Below are positions 49,944 through 58,979 of a DNA stretch of 64,000 bases, piece after piece. The notes beneath the pieces were generated by a model that saw nothing but the letters and a program-made list of their open reading frames with translations, ran no database searches and was not told the DNA's origin. A program made the position numbers and the translations under genes. Origin of the DNA: Eubacterium sp. 1001713B170207_170306_E7 (GTDB lineage: Bacteria; Bacillota; Clostridia; Eubacteriales; Eubacteriaceae); assembly GCF_015547515.1 (NCBI RefSeq), contig NZ_JADMVE010000001.1:1-64000 (forward strand), read 5' to 3'. How positions within the stretch are numbered: the stretch's first letter is position 1; every line of letters begins with the position of its first letter.

Positions 49944-50231
49944 ATGGCAGCCAAGCATGAACACGAGCATGAGCATGAAAACCGGAAGGCTGTGCTCAAC
50001 CGGATGTCCAGGGCCATCGGCCACATGGAATCGGTAAAGAGAATGGTAGAGGAAGGCAGGGATTGCAGCGAAATTCTGATCCAGATATCCGCCGTTAAAT
50101 CCGCTGTCAATAATATCGGAAAGCTGATTTTAAAAGATCATATCAGCCACTGTGTGGTCGATGCGGTGGAGGAAAATGATTTGGAGGTTCTGGCGGAATT
50201 GAACGACGCCATCGACAAATTCATAAAATAA
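49944..50231 (+). CDS. csoR: CsoR-family metal-sensing repressor
   Basis: CAGGAG before the ATG at 49944 gives 95 residues. The His/Glu-rich N-terminus KHEHEHEHEN is followed by the four-helix repressor core: LNRMSRAIGHMESVKRMV, GRDCSEILIQISAV with the first Cys, and DHISHC giving the His-x3-Cys pair. The x-C-H-C pattern matches Cu(I)-sensing CsoR better than RcnR or CstR. It lies in one transcript with the MATE gene. The matching operators upstream suggest autoregulation. The exact inducer is not proven. Confidence 0.87.
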   Translation: MAAKHEHEHEHENRKAVLNRMSRAIGHMESVKRMVEEGRDCSEILIQISAVKSAVNNIGKLILKDHISHCVVDAVEENDLEVLAELNDAIDKFIK

Positions 50232-50260
50232 TAATATTTAAAGGATTTTGTGTTATTCTG

Positions 50261-50336
50261 AAAAATGAAGACCTTCGGATATGTTCTTTTGGTTTACGGA
50301 CATAGGCGTTTTGCCGGGAAGCGGGTCTTCATTTTT
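50261..50336 (+). terminator. Long-loop hairpin/terminator after csoR
   Basis: AAAAATGAAGACC (50261-50273) pairs with GGTCTTCATTTTT (50324-50336). The 50-base loop contains a smaller TATGTTC/GGACATA hairpin. The T-run makes it a likely terminator of the MATE-csoR transcript. Confidence 0.65.
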
Positions 50337-50380
50337 CATGCAGAAATTTTAAAAACAGGGACAAAGAGGGGGCAGGCAGT

Positions 50381-52342
50381 ATGCGGGAATCCATAAAAGC
50401 CCTGAAAATCAAAGAGCACTTTATCAAAGCGTTTCCGCCGGCATTGATTCTTTTAGCCATTTTCTTTTCGAATCAGCTGCTTTTTGGCGCGGCCAACGCG
50501 ATGCTTGCGTCACCGGTCACCGTTCTTTTTCTCAGAACACGAAATGAGGATGGGGTGGAGTGGCTTATACTCAAAGCTTTGGGCATTAACATGTTTCTGG
50601 CTTTCTGTGCCTTTGCCGCGGGCCTGGGTCTCGCGATGACCGTCCTGATCAATTTAACCGTTCCTTTTTTGCTTGTCTATTTCATGACTGACGAGTATAC
50701 GCCGGGCAGTTATTTTCCATTTGGTATGAGCTTTGTTTTCATGCAGCTTATCCCCATTCAGCTCACAGACATTCCCATGCGCCTTCTGGCGCTGGTCTAT
50801 TCTTTTCTTCTGGTTTATATCGGCTTAAGGATCTGGAAGCATTTTAAACCGGTACCAGCGATTCACGATATTTCAAAAAGTGCTTTTATTAAAATTACAG
50901 AGTCCTTTTCGGCTTTGGTTCTGGACAACCGTGAAGCGGCGCAGGAAGCGCAGCGGGAGCTTTTAAAAATCAATCAAAATTTATGCGGCCGGATTTATAA
51001 AACAAGACGCTTTCGTTATTTTACCACCATCGAAGGGGCCTGCTATTTTAGGCTGGTCATGATTTTTCAGCGTATGGAAAACCTGATTCTGACCTTTTTC
51101 AGGAAGCCGGAGCTTCTGACCGATGCCAACAGGGCTTATCTTAAAGGGCTGATCAGGGTTCTGGAGCACCTGATCAGAGACTTTGACAGTCGTGAGTATC
51201 GTGAGGTTGTCGGAGAACTGATCGCCTTTTCGGACAACTGTCGTATGGATAAAACAGATATCAATGACAGCATGCTGCTCGATATAAACCTTTTGATCAA
51301 TGCGTTGGAGGGGATTTCTGAAGCGGCTGGAAGCGGTGTTTACAGGGAGTGGGTTATCCCGCGGAAATCAAGGATGCTGGGGCGTATTTACGCGCATCTT
51401 TCGATTGAGTCCTTTAAATTTCGATTCGGTGTCAGGCTGTCACTGGTTTTGACTTTTACATTTTTGGTATCCGGTCTGCTGCCAGTGACACATGGCTATT
51501 GGCTGCCGCTGGCGGCCTATATACTCACACGTCCTTTTTATGACGAGAGTGTGAGTAAAAGCCTTGACCGTATAAAGGGAACGGTCATTGGGCTGGCTGC
51601 GGCCTTTTTTCTTTTTTCAGTTTTCACGACTTACCCGGAGCATATGGTCTTGACCGTCATGGCTGCCTTCTGTATTTATGCGGCTGATGATTACGCTACC
51701 CTTGTGGTTTTTGCCACCTGCTTTGCCCTTTCGCAGACAACACTGACAATGCCCTCTAACGACGCTCTGGCGCTGCGGCTGCTCTTTACACTGGGGGCGG
51801 TGCTGGTGTCTGTACTGGCCAGTAAATTCATACTGCCTATGCGGTATTATGATCAGTTTAAAATCGAGATGGACCGTTTGGTGGTATTGGACCGGGCAAT
51901 GGTTATGCGTATAAAACAACTGCTGAAGGGAGAACAGCACCGGGATGTTGTTCGTGAGATTATCCTGAAATCCTATCTGGTCAGCGACCAGATAGAGGCC
52001 GATTACCAGGCGTCGGTTTCGGGTTCGTGCAATCAGCTGGTAGAGGGCTTCCTGCCGGAAAACCGTCAGCTGATGACGGCCCTGGCGGATGTGTATTACC
52101 TGATCGGTCTGCAGGGAATTGAGCCGGAGAAAAAAGGTGAGACAGAAGAAGCAGTGCAGCAGCTGGGAATCTGGTTTGAGGAAATACAGCTGTGTCTTAA
52201 AAAAGAGAAAAGAAAAAATCCGGTTCCGGAAAATGTAAAGCAAACCGATGACGGGAGCTATATCCTCCGTTTGTTAAACAGCGGAAGAGCACAGGCCCAG
52301 GCGCTTTTTAATTTTATTGAAAAAAATATTCAAGATTTTTAA
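50381..52342 (+). CDS. FUSC-family (fusaric-acid-resistance-like) membrane protein
   Basis: The protein has 653 residues. Six helices occupy about residues 15-150, followed by a soluble helical region to about 350. A second membrane domain (about 355-480) contains RFGVRLSLVLTFTFLVSG and the SVSKSLDRIKGTVIGL element typical of FUSC/YccC-type aromatic acid exporters. A cytosolic helical tail closes it. The family exports aromatic or weak acids. The substrate here is unknown. It lies between the csoR terminator and the convergent phosphatase. Confidence 0.8.
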   Translation: MRESIKALKIKEHFIKAFPPALILLAIFFSNQLLFGAANAMLASPVTVLFLRTRNEDGVEWLILKALGINMFLAFCAFAAGLGLAMTVLINLTVPFLLVYFMTDEYTPGSYFPFGMSFVFMQLIPIQLTDIPMRLLALVYSFLLVYIGLRIWKHFKPVPAIHDISKSAFIKITESFSALVLDNREAAQEAQRELLKINQNLCGRIYKTRRFRYFTTIEGACYFRLVMIFQRMENLILTFFRKPELLTDANRAYLKGLIRVLEHLIRDFDSREYREVVGELIAFSDNCRMDKTDINDSMLLDINLLINALEGISEAAGSGVYREWVIPRKSRMLGRIYAHLSIESFKFRFGVRLSLVLTFTFLVSGLLPVTHGYWLPLAAYILTRPFYDESVSKSLDRIKGTVIGLAAAFFLFSVFTTYPEHMVLTVMAAFCIYAADDYATLVVFATCFALSQTTLTMPSNDALALRLLFTLGAVLVSVLASKFILPMRYYDQFKIEMDRLVVLDRAMVMRIKQLLKGEQHRDVVREIILKSYLVSDQIEADYQASVSGSCNQLVEGFLPENRQLMTALADVYYLIGLQGIEPEKKGETEEAVQQLGIWFEEIQLCLKKEKRKNPVPENVKQTDDGSYILRLLNSGRAQAQALFNFIEKNIQDF

Positions 52343-52383
52343 GTTGAGACAGGACATGGCAGAAATGTCCTGTCTGTTTTGGT

Positions 52384-54102
52384 TTAAGAGACCATGGGAC
52401 GGCGGAATTTAAGGCAGAGCATGGTGATATCATCATGCTGCTCGGCGTCCTGTGTAAACTCGGACAGGCAGCCGCGGATCTGGTGAAGAATATATTCAGA
52501 AGAGTGATCATCGTAGTGAGGCAGGTCGTTCAGTGCTTTTTTCAGGCGGTATTCCTGGAAAAAGGCGCCGTTTTTATCGACCGCTTCGGTGACGCCGTCG
52601 GTATATAAAAAGAGCGCGTCCCCCGGATTAAGCTTAAGGGTCTGGCGTTTGTAACGCACATCGGGCAGAATCGCCATGACAAAGCCTGGCTTCATGTCAA
52701 GAGGCTCGAACCTTTCGTTCCGGCGTCTTAAAAGCGGTGGGTTGTGCCCGGCGTTGACAAAGGACAGAATCCCGGTTTTCAGGTTTAAGATCCCGAGGAA
52801 GGTGGTAAGAAAAACACCTTCGGCTGTGTTTTTGTATAAATGGTGATTGGCACGCGTAAAGATTTCGTCAACATCCAGACCTGTCAGCACCTGGTCAATG
52901 ATGTGTTCCTTAGAGCTCATCATAAAAAGAGCGGCTGGAACACCCTTGCCGGATACATCCGCGATGATAAAAACAAGCTTGTCATCATCCATTAAAAAGA
53001 AATCGTAGAAATCCCCGCCGATCTCCTTGGCCGGAGTCATGCGGCCGCTGATGCTGAACTCAGACCGGTCAGGAAAGGTTGGAAAGGGGTCGGGTAACAT
53101 CGCTGTCTGAATCTGCTGGGCAATGCTCAGCTCGGTGGAGCTTCTTTCCTTTTCAGCAGCCAGACGTTCTTTTTCTGCAACGTTGGCCCAGAGCTTGCGC
53201 ATGGTATCGTTGATTTTGTCGATCATCTCATTAAAGGCCGTGGCAAGAACCTCCAGTTCGTCTCCGGTGTGGACATCCAGCTTTTTGTTCCAGTTTTCCC
53301 CATCCATCTGCTTTATGTCCTCTGTCATTAAAAGCAGCGGGTTTAAGAGCTTCTGGCTGATGGCGTTGGAGATGCCAAAGCCAATCAGGTTAATGGCCAC
53401 CAGGGGAATGATGGACAGATCATAAATAATCAGGGCAAAGGTGTGGCTGTCGGTATTGAGCAGATTCATGCTGTACAGGATCGCAATGGTCGCCACAAAA
53501 ACCGCCATCACAGAAATCAGAGAGAAATAATAGACCAGCAGTGTGATTTTAATTTCAAAATTCAGTTCAATTTTTTTCAGAAACATCAGAACGATTGGAA
53601 AAAGCAGGGTACAGACAAGGGTGTTTGAGACAACAATGGGCAGTCCCAGACCGACAAATTTTTGCAGAGCGTCAACCCCTGGCTCCACCACCCGCGTTAG
53701 CAGTGCATAGGCGGCGGGGACGATATTAACCAACAGGATATATAAAAAAAAGATCGTAAAGGACCGGTTCGTACGGATTTTATCTTCCGTTTTAGGGAAA
53801 AACCCCATGATCAGACCGTAGAGTCCATTGGCGATGCTCCAGTTCAGCAAAAATTCAATACCGTAGCCGGTTACGATGTCGCTCATGGCGTTGCCGAGAA
53901 AGCCGACGGTAAAACCATAAAAAGGCCCCAGTAGATATCCTGAAAGCAGGGGAAGGATAAGCTGGGGCCGGATGGACACATAAGGCACCTCGACCAGACT
54001 GAAGTCAGCCAGAAGAATATTCAGGGCCGCGTAAACAAAGGCCATGATCAGGGCAATCATTAATTTGAAAGGGATGGATAGCTCCCGGCTTGTGTTGTCC
54101 AT
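52384..54102 (-). CDS. SpoIIE/RsbU-type serine phosphatase with ECF-S-like membrane sensor and HAMP domain
   Basis: AAGGAG before the ATG at 54102 gives 572 residues. Residues about 10-110 resemble an ECF transporter S component (LPLLSGYLLGPFYGFTVGFL, compare FolT in this window), then more helices to about 250. A HAMP linker follows at about 252-305, then a coiled coil with QQIQTAMLPDPFP and a PP2C phosphatase domain (GGDFYDFF, DVSGKGVPAALFM, AGHNPPLL, LYTDGVTEA, HDDITML) keeping the metal-binding Asp residues. RsbU-type enzymes dephosphorylate anti-anti-sigma factors. No such partner is adjacent. A ligand-binding membrane sensor is an inference. Confidence 0.85.
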   Translation of the reverse strand: MDNTSRELSIPFKLMIALIMAFVYAALNILLADFSLVEVPYVSIRPQLILPLLSGYLLGPFYGFTVGFLGNAMSDIVTGYGIEFLLNWSIANGLYGLIMGFFPKTEDKIRTNRSFTIFFLYILLVNIVPAAYALLTRVVEPGVDALQKFVGLGLPIVVSNTLVCTLLFPIVLMFLKKIELNFEIKITLLVYYFSLISVMAVFVATIAILYSMNLLNTDSHTFALIIYDLSIIPLVAINLIGFGISNAISQKLLNPLLLMTEDIKQMDGENWNKKLDVHTGDELEVLATAFNEMIDKINDTMRKLWANVAEKERLAAEKERSSTELSIAQQIQTAMLPDPFPTFPDRSEFSISGRMTPAKEIGGDFYDFFLMDDDKLVFIIADVSGKGVPAALFMMSSKEHIIDQVLTGLDVDEIFTRANHHLYKNTAEGVFLTTFLGILNLKTGILSFVNAGHNPPLLRRRNERFEPLDMKPGFVMAILPDVRYKRQTLKLNPGDALFLYTDGVTEAVDKNGAFFQEYRLKKALNDLPHYDDHSSEYILHQIRGCLSEFTQDAEQHDDITMLCLKFRRPMVS

Positions 54103-54214
54103 AGATAATCTCCTTGGTGAAAGTTCCACCCATTATAACACAGATTATTTAAAACACAATAAGCCGAAGGACAATCATATCAGCTGTCCTCCGGAGTTTG
54201 TGTCATCTGTCGGC

Positions 54215-55252
54215 TCAGAAACAGGTCTGATGGTTTTCCCGGCGGCGGCAGTCCCCTTTTTCCTCGCACTGGTAACAGATTTCATTGGGGGTAAATTCGT
54301 GTGCTTCATAGGCTTTTATGTTTTCGAGGGTCGTTGCGGCAATCTGGTGCAGCGCCTCTGTGGTTAAAAAAGCCTGATGGCTGGTCAGCAAAACGTTGGG
54401 GAAGGTAATGATCCTTGCAAGGTCACGGTCATCCATGATTTTATTGGACCAGTCTTCAAAAAAGTAGCTGTCCTCTTCTTCGTAGACATCCAGGCCAACG
54501 CCGCCGATTTTATGGGCGTTGATACCGTTAATCAGAGCCTGGGTGTCGATCAGTGCTCCGCGGGAGGTATTGATTAAAATAACGCCTTCCTTCATCATGC
54601 CAATGGTCTGATCATTGATGATATGACGGGTTTCTTCGGTTAGAGGACAGTGAAGCGAGATGATATCGGATTTTTCCATCAGCTCTTCGAGCGGCACATA
54701 CTGGATATCCAGCTTGGCGTTTGGAAAAACATCATAGGCGATCACGTTCATATGAAAGCCCTTCAGAATGTCGATCATCATCTGCCCAATGCGGCCGGTT
54801 CCGATAACGCCGGCGGTTTTCCCATAAAGGTCCATGCCGGTCAGGCCGTCAATATTAAAATTAAAGTCGCGTGTCCGGGCATAGGCTTTGTGTGTTTTGC
54901 GGTTGACGGCTAAAAGCAGTGAGGCGGCGTACTCTGCCACGGCAGCCGGGGAGTAGGCCGGAACCCTCAGAATGCGGATGTGTTTTTCATAGGCTTCTTT
55001 CATATCGACATTGTTGTAGCCTGCGCTGCGCAGAAGAATAAGGTGTGTTTTCATCTCCGACAGCCGGTCTATGATTTCCTTTGTGACCTTGTCATTGACA
55101 AAGACACAGATCGCGTCAGCCCCCTGGGCATATTCCAGTGTATGGATATCCAGGCGGTTTTCAATATAACGGGGTTCGTGGCCCGCCTCTCTCAAAAGGG
55201 GATCGAACCAGAGTTTATCGTAGGGTCTTGTATCGTAAAAAGCAATTTTCAT
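54215..55252 (-). CDS. D-2-hydroxyacid dehydrogenase (D-lactate dehydrogenase-like) with Cys-rich tail
   Basis: The protein has 345 residues. The NAD-binding loop is GVIGTGRIGQ near residue 147. The catalytic Arg lies in NTSRGALIDT near residue 231, the Glu in DVYEEEDS near 260, and the His in TSHQAFLT near 292. This matches the LdhA-type D-lactate dehydrogenases. The C-terminus is extended by CYQCEEKGDCRRRENHQTCF, which holds four Cys and is not needed for the fold, so it may bind a metal or cluster or be a redox switch. It is followed upstream by an amino-acid permease on the same strand, 18 bases away. Confidence 0.87.
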   Translation of the reverse strand: MKIAFYDTRPYDKLWFDPLLREAGHEPRYIENRLDIHTLEYAQGADAICVFVNDKVTKEIIDRLSEMKTHLILLRSAGYNNVDMKEAYEKHIRILRVPAYSPAAVAEYAASLLLAVNRKTHKAYARTRDFNFNIDGLTGMDLYGKTAGVIGTGRIGQMMIDILKGFHMNVIAYDVFPNAKLDIQYVPLEELMEKSDIISLHCPLTEETRHIINDQTIGMMKEGVILINTSRGALIDTQALINGINAHKIGGVGLDVYEEEDSYFFEDWSNKIMDDRDLARIITFPNVLLTSHQAFLTTEALHQIAATTLENIKAYEAHEFTPNEICYQCEEKGDCRRRENHQTCF

Positions 55253-55269
55253 TTAAGTGCCTTCTTTCT

Positions 55270-56697
55270 TTAGTTTTTATGTTTTTTCCGCTCAATATGA
55301 TAGAGCAGGAAGGGGAGTGTCAGTACGATTAAGAAGCTGATCACCAGGATCATATCGTAGCGCATATCATTGCCAGGGGCCAGCTGATCGGGCGGGAAAA
55401 AGGTCACCACAAAGGTGAAGATCGACATCAGAAGCCCGATGCCAGCAACAATGGTTTTAACGAGCCGTCCGCCAGGGATCTGGTAAGCTCTTTTATACTC
55501 GGGATGCTTATACAGCAGAATAAAGTAAGCGCCGAAGAATAAAAAGTAAGTGATCAGATAAATCACAACGGACAGAGATATGGCGGTTAAAAACGAAAGG
55601 TTGTTTCCGCCGCCGCCAAAGGTCAGGACTGCCGCCCAGATGGTGACAATGACGCCTTGGCCCAATATCAGATTTGTGGGAATGCCGCGCCTGTTGGTCT
55701 TTTTAAAAACTTTTGGCAGCAGGTTATCCTTAGCCGCCACGTAAAGTCCCCGTGACGGGCCGACAACCCATGAGCTGACCTCTGCCATAACGCCGACGGC
55801 AATCATGGCCCCGAGTATACGTACCATCCAGAGCAGGTTTGGATTAAAATAGCGGAACAGATTTTCAAAGGTCTGTACCACTCCGGAGCTGTAGCTCAGA
55901 TCCTGGGCGGGAACGACCATCGCGACAGAAATACCGCCCACGGTATTTAAAATAATTGCCAGCACGACTAAGATGATCATGGTCAGGGGGTAGTTTCGGC
56001 TGGGGTTTTTCAGCTGATTGACGTGAGTGGCAGAAACCTCAATTCCCATAAAGGACAGGATAAAGGAGGCAAAGATTACCAGGTCGTCCACATCCTTAAA
56101 ATCAGGGATCAGGGTATGCAGGTTCATTTCCAGATGAATCGGTCCGCCGGAGGAAACATAGGCGCCGGTCAGCCCAAAAAGCAGCAGTACCGGGAACAGA
56201 ATGCCGGCGATAAAGCCGATCTTTGAAATCATGGCGGTGTATTTTGTGCCGCCAAGCTGTGACAGGCTCAGGGCCCAGAAAACCACCAGAACACCAATGA
56301 ATTTAATGAAAGGATTTTGTTCCAAAGCAGGTATGTTAAAGACATAGGAGAAGGAGCCAAGGATAAAGTAAATCATTGATATAAAACCGATGGTAATCTG
56401 GAACCACTGAAAAAATATGGCTGCAAAGCCAAAGCGTTCACCAATGGTCTTACCGACCCAGGTAAACACGCCGCCTTCCTCCCAGCCTTCAACGGTGGCC
56501 ATTTCTGCGGCGCAGAGCGAGACGGGGATAAACCACAGGAAGCCGCCTGCAACCAGGAAAAAGGCCAGTGAGAAGCCTGAGGAGGCAAAGGTCGCGTATT
56601 TATCCGCGGTCATAACCATTGAGGCTGTCATAGCGAAAAAGCTGAAAAGTGTCAGCTTTGACGTTTTTGTTGTATCGTTGAGTAATTGGTTTTTCAT
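55270..56697 (-). CDS. APC-family amino acid permease (GadC/YjeM-like antiporter)
   Basis: The 475-residue protein has twelve hydrophobic helices. The first contains FFAMTASMVMTADKY, and VPAQDLSYSSGVVQTF and FNPNLLWMVRILGAM are in the middle. Layout and the C-terminal PPDQLAPGND segment resemble the glutamate:GABA-type antiporters of the APC superfamily. It probably imports or exchanges an amino acid. The gene lies just upstream of the D-2-hydroxyacid dehydrogenase and may share its transcript, hinting at an amino-acid-derived 2-oxoacid as dehydrogenase substrate. Confidence 0.85.
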   Translation of the reverse strand: MKNQLLNDTTKTSKLTLFSFFAMTASMVMTADKYATFASSGFSLAFFLVAGGFLWFIPVSLCAAEMATVEGWEEGGVFTWVGKTIGERFGFAAIFFQWFQITIGFISMIYFILGSFSYVFNIPALEQNPFIKFIGVLVVFWALSLSQLGGTKYTAMISKIGFIAGILFPVLLLFGLTGAYVSSGGPIHLEMNLHTLIPDFKDVDDLVIFASFILSFMGIEVSATHVNQLKNPSRNYPLTMIILVVLAIILNTVGGISVAMVVPAQDLSYSSGVVQTFENLFRYFNPNLLWMVRILGAMIAVGVMAEVSSWVVGPSRGLYVAAKDNLLPKVFKKTNRRGIPTNLILGQGVIVTIWAAVLTFGGGGNNLSFLTAISLSVVIYLITYFLFFGAYFILLYKHPEYKRAYQIPGGRLVKTIVAGIGLLMSIFTFVVTFFPPDQLAPGNDMRYDMILVISFLIVLTLPFLLYHIERKKHKN

Positions 56698-56900
56698 TTT
56701 ATACGGGTACCATTCCTTATCTTTGGAGTGCTAATAGATAAATACCCAGATGACCGGGGTCTTAACGTGAAATAAAGGCACAGAAACCGTTTGAGGTAAT
56801 AAATTTTCGACCCTTCTCAATATTTTTCTTATTTTTTCATTAAATATTGAGATTTCCACTTGAAATTTTTCATAAAAACCGCTATAATAATCTTCGATGT

Positions 56901-56977
56901 CTGGGTGTAGCACAGTTTGGTAGCGCGCGTGAATGGGGTTCACGAGGCCGGAGGTTCGAATCCTCTCACTCAGACCA
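56901..56977 (+). tRNA. tRNA-Pro (anticodon GGG)
   Basis: CTGGGTG and CACTCAG form the acceptor stem with an encoded CCA. CGTGA/TCACG forms the anticodon stem with loop ATGGGGT, so the anticodon is GGG. GGTTCGAAT is the T loop. One A-C mismatch lies in the D stem. Confidence 0.9.
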
Positions 56978-57035
56978 TTTTTTTTATTCAAAATCAGTAA
57001 TTATAACAAAATCAGTAAACTAACAGGTGAATAAG

Positions 57036-58279
57036 ATGAGTCAAGCTACACGAGAATCGAAGAGACGGGTCAATAAACGGAGAAAATTGATTATTGGCGT
57101 CGTTTTTTTTTAGTTGCCGTCATAATCGTTGCGGGTATTTACCGGAACAATCAGCGGATGCTGCTGGAGACCTCTGAATATACCAATGCTTATAAAACCA
57201 ATTTTTTCTTTTTTAAAGACATTGATTATATCGAGCTGGATGATTTCTCTGCGGCAGATTTAACCCTGCCGGAAGGGGAAAAGACCAACGGCTACAAAAC
57301 GCTGACCCAGTCGCCGAAGGCGATAAATCAGAATTTTCTGAAATACCAGATCGAAACCATTGATCAGATTATGGCGGATAAGTATTATAATGACTGGCCT
57401 TCAGTCATTAATGAAATTACGGCAAATTACGTGGGTATGGCCAAGATCACCACACAGTTTGGCCAGGCTGACCGGCAGAGAAAGGAATTTCTGGTTGACT
57501 CCGTTCAGTTTATGGGCGAAAACCAAGATGAGCTTAATCAGCAGAAGGCCGTATACGAGAGCTTAAACGACGGCCAGGCAAGAGACATGACATTAAGTGG
57601 TTTACAGATGATGGGCTCAGGGTATGTTTATACTACCCTTAATGCCATGGAAAAAGTCGTCAGCGAAAGTGCTCTGCCTTATATTAACACGAATTTTCTG
57701 AAGACGGCCAGCAAAATTGACAAAGAGGATCAGACGGCCCTTAAAATTATTAATAACGACCATATCTTCACGGCTTTTTCAATCCCCAACAGCGAAGCGG
57801 TGGAGGGTGAAGAGGAAGCACTGGCGAACAAGGAAGAATATATGGGAACCCGCGGTTCAGAAAAGAACGCGGAATATTATAAATTCCTGGTCAAACGGGT
57901 GGATCAGCTCCGCTATTATCCTACCCTTTCTTTTGAAAATGGCCAGAATACCTATAAAGGCTATCTGGTTGATGTTATTGAGGATGGCGATAACAAAATC
58001 ATCGTCATGCTGGTCAAGGATTATGTCAATGTCTTTGCCAACGAGATCATGATAAATACCGATGTTAATATCGAGCGGTTCAGCTGTTTTCAGGTTCCGC
58101 AGAGCGCGATCATTAAAAAAGAAGGCGCGACCTATGTAAAAACGCTTGAAAAGGGCTATTTCGAGGAATTGACACCCGTAACGGTGTACAAGTACGATAA
58201 GGGGATGGCTGTTTTAAAACTGGATGACGAAAATAACAAAGCCCTGTCCTCTGGTACGACCATTAAGGTTTATCCATAA
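57036..58279 (+). CDS. HlyD-like membrane-anchored protein, frame split at a T9 tract
   Basis: The ATG at 57036 follows CAGGTGA and opens 25 codons, ending in VVFF and then TAG at 57111-57113, inside a run of nine T (57103-57111). The -1 frame continues without a break through LVAVIIVAGIYRN to 58279. One extra T would give a single protein of about 415 residues with an N-terminal membrane helix. The outside region has HlyD-like features: a coiled-coil centre and beta-rich ends (VPQSAIIKKEGATYVKTL). Translation from the Met at 57158 would lose the anchor. The cause may be a sequencing error, a mutation or slippage. It is followed by yggS and sepF. Confidence 0.7.
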
Positions 58280-58300
58280 ATTTTCAGAGAAAGAAGTGAA

Positions 58301-58969
58301 ATGAAGATGGCAGATCATGTCATTGCGGAAAATATCGCGGCAATAAAAAAAGACATTCCGGAAAATGTAACACTGGTGGGGGTGACCAAACACCGCAGTG
58401 TTGAGGAGACACAGGCAGTTGTTGACGCCGGCGTCCATGATCTTGGAGAAAATAAGGTACAGGAATTTCTGGCAAAGGTCGATGAGATCAAAGGACCGGT
58501 ACGCTGGCATTTTATTGGGCATTTGCAGCGCAATAAGGTCAAGTACCTGATGGGCAGGGTTGACCTGATCCATTCGGTGCACTCCATCGAGCTCCTGAAA
58601 ACCATTGAAAAGGAAAGCGCCAAGCACGGTGTGCGGACGCATGTTCTGATTCAGTTTAATCTCGCCGAGGAGGACAGTAAGTCCGGTTTCATGGCAGAAG
58701 AATACAAGCAGGTCATGGAGGAAGCGGGAAATTGTCCGCACCTTGAGATTCAGGGTCTGATGTGTATTGGCCCCATGACAAAAAATTCTGATGAAATTCA
58801 TAAAGTTTTTAAGCAATTAAAAGAATTATATGATACAATAGACACAGAATACCATGGAGAAAATATAAATATGCAATATTTATCCATGGGAATGACGGAT
58901 GATTACCCCATCGCCATAGAAGAAGGGGCTACGATTGTAAGGATCGGAAGAAAAATATTTAATCGTTAG
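58301..58969 (+). CDS. yggS: YggS/PLPBP family PLP homeostasis protein
   Basis: The 222-residue protein has the YggS markers VTKHRSVEE with the PLP-binding Lys near residue 30, GENKVQEFLAKV, HFIGHLQRNKVKYL, and SMGMTDDYPIAI near the C-terminus. It holds pyridoxal phosphate in a TIM barrel with no known enzymatic activity and keeps vitamin B6 and amino acid pools balanced. Its place just before sepF and yggT is the conserved Gram-positive ylm/division cluster. Confidence 0.93.
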   Translation: MKMADHVIAENIAAIKKDIPENVTLVGVTKHRSVEETQAVVDAGVHDLGENKVQEFLAKVDEIKGPVRWHFIGHLQRNKVKYLMGRVDLIHSVHSIELLKTIEKESAKHGVRTHVLIQFNLAEEDSKSGFMAEEYKQVMEEAGNCPHLEIQGLMCIGPMTKNSDEIHKVFKQLKELYDTIDTEYHGENINMQYLSMGMTDDYPIAIEEGATIVRIGRKIFNR

Positions 58970-58979
58970 GAGAAACAGC

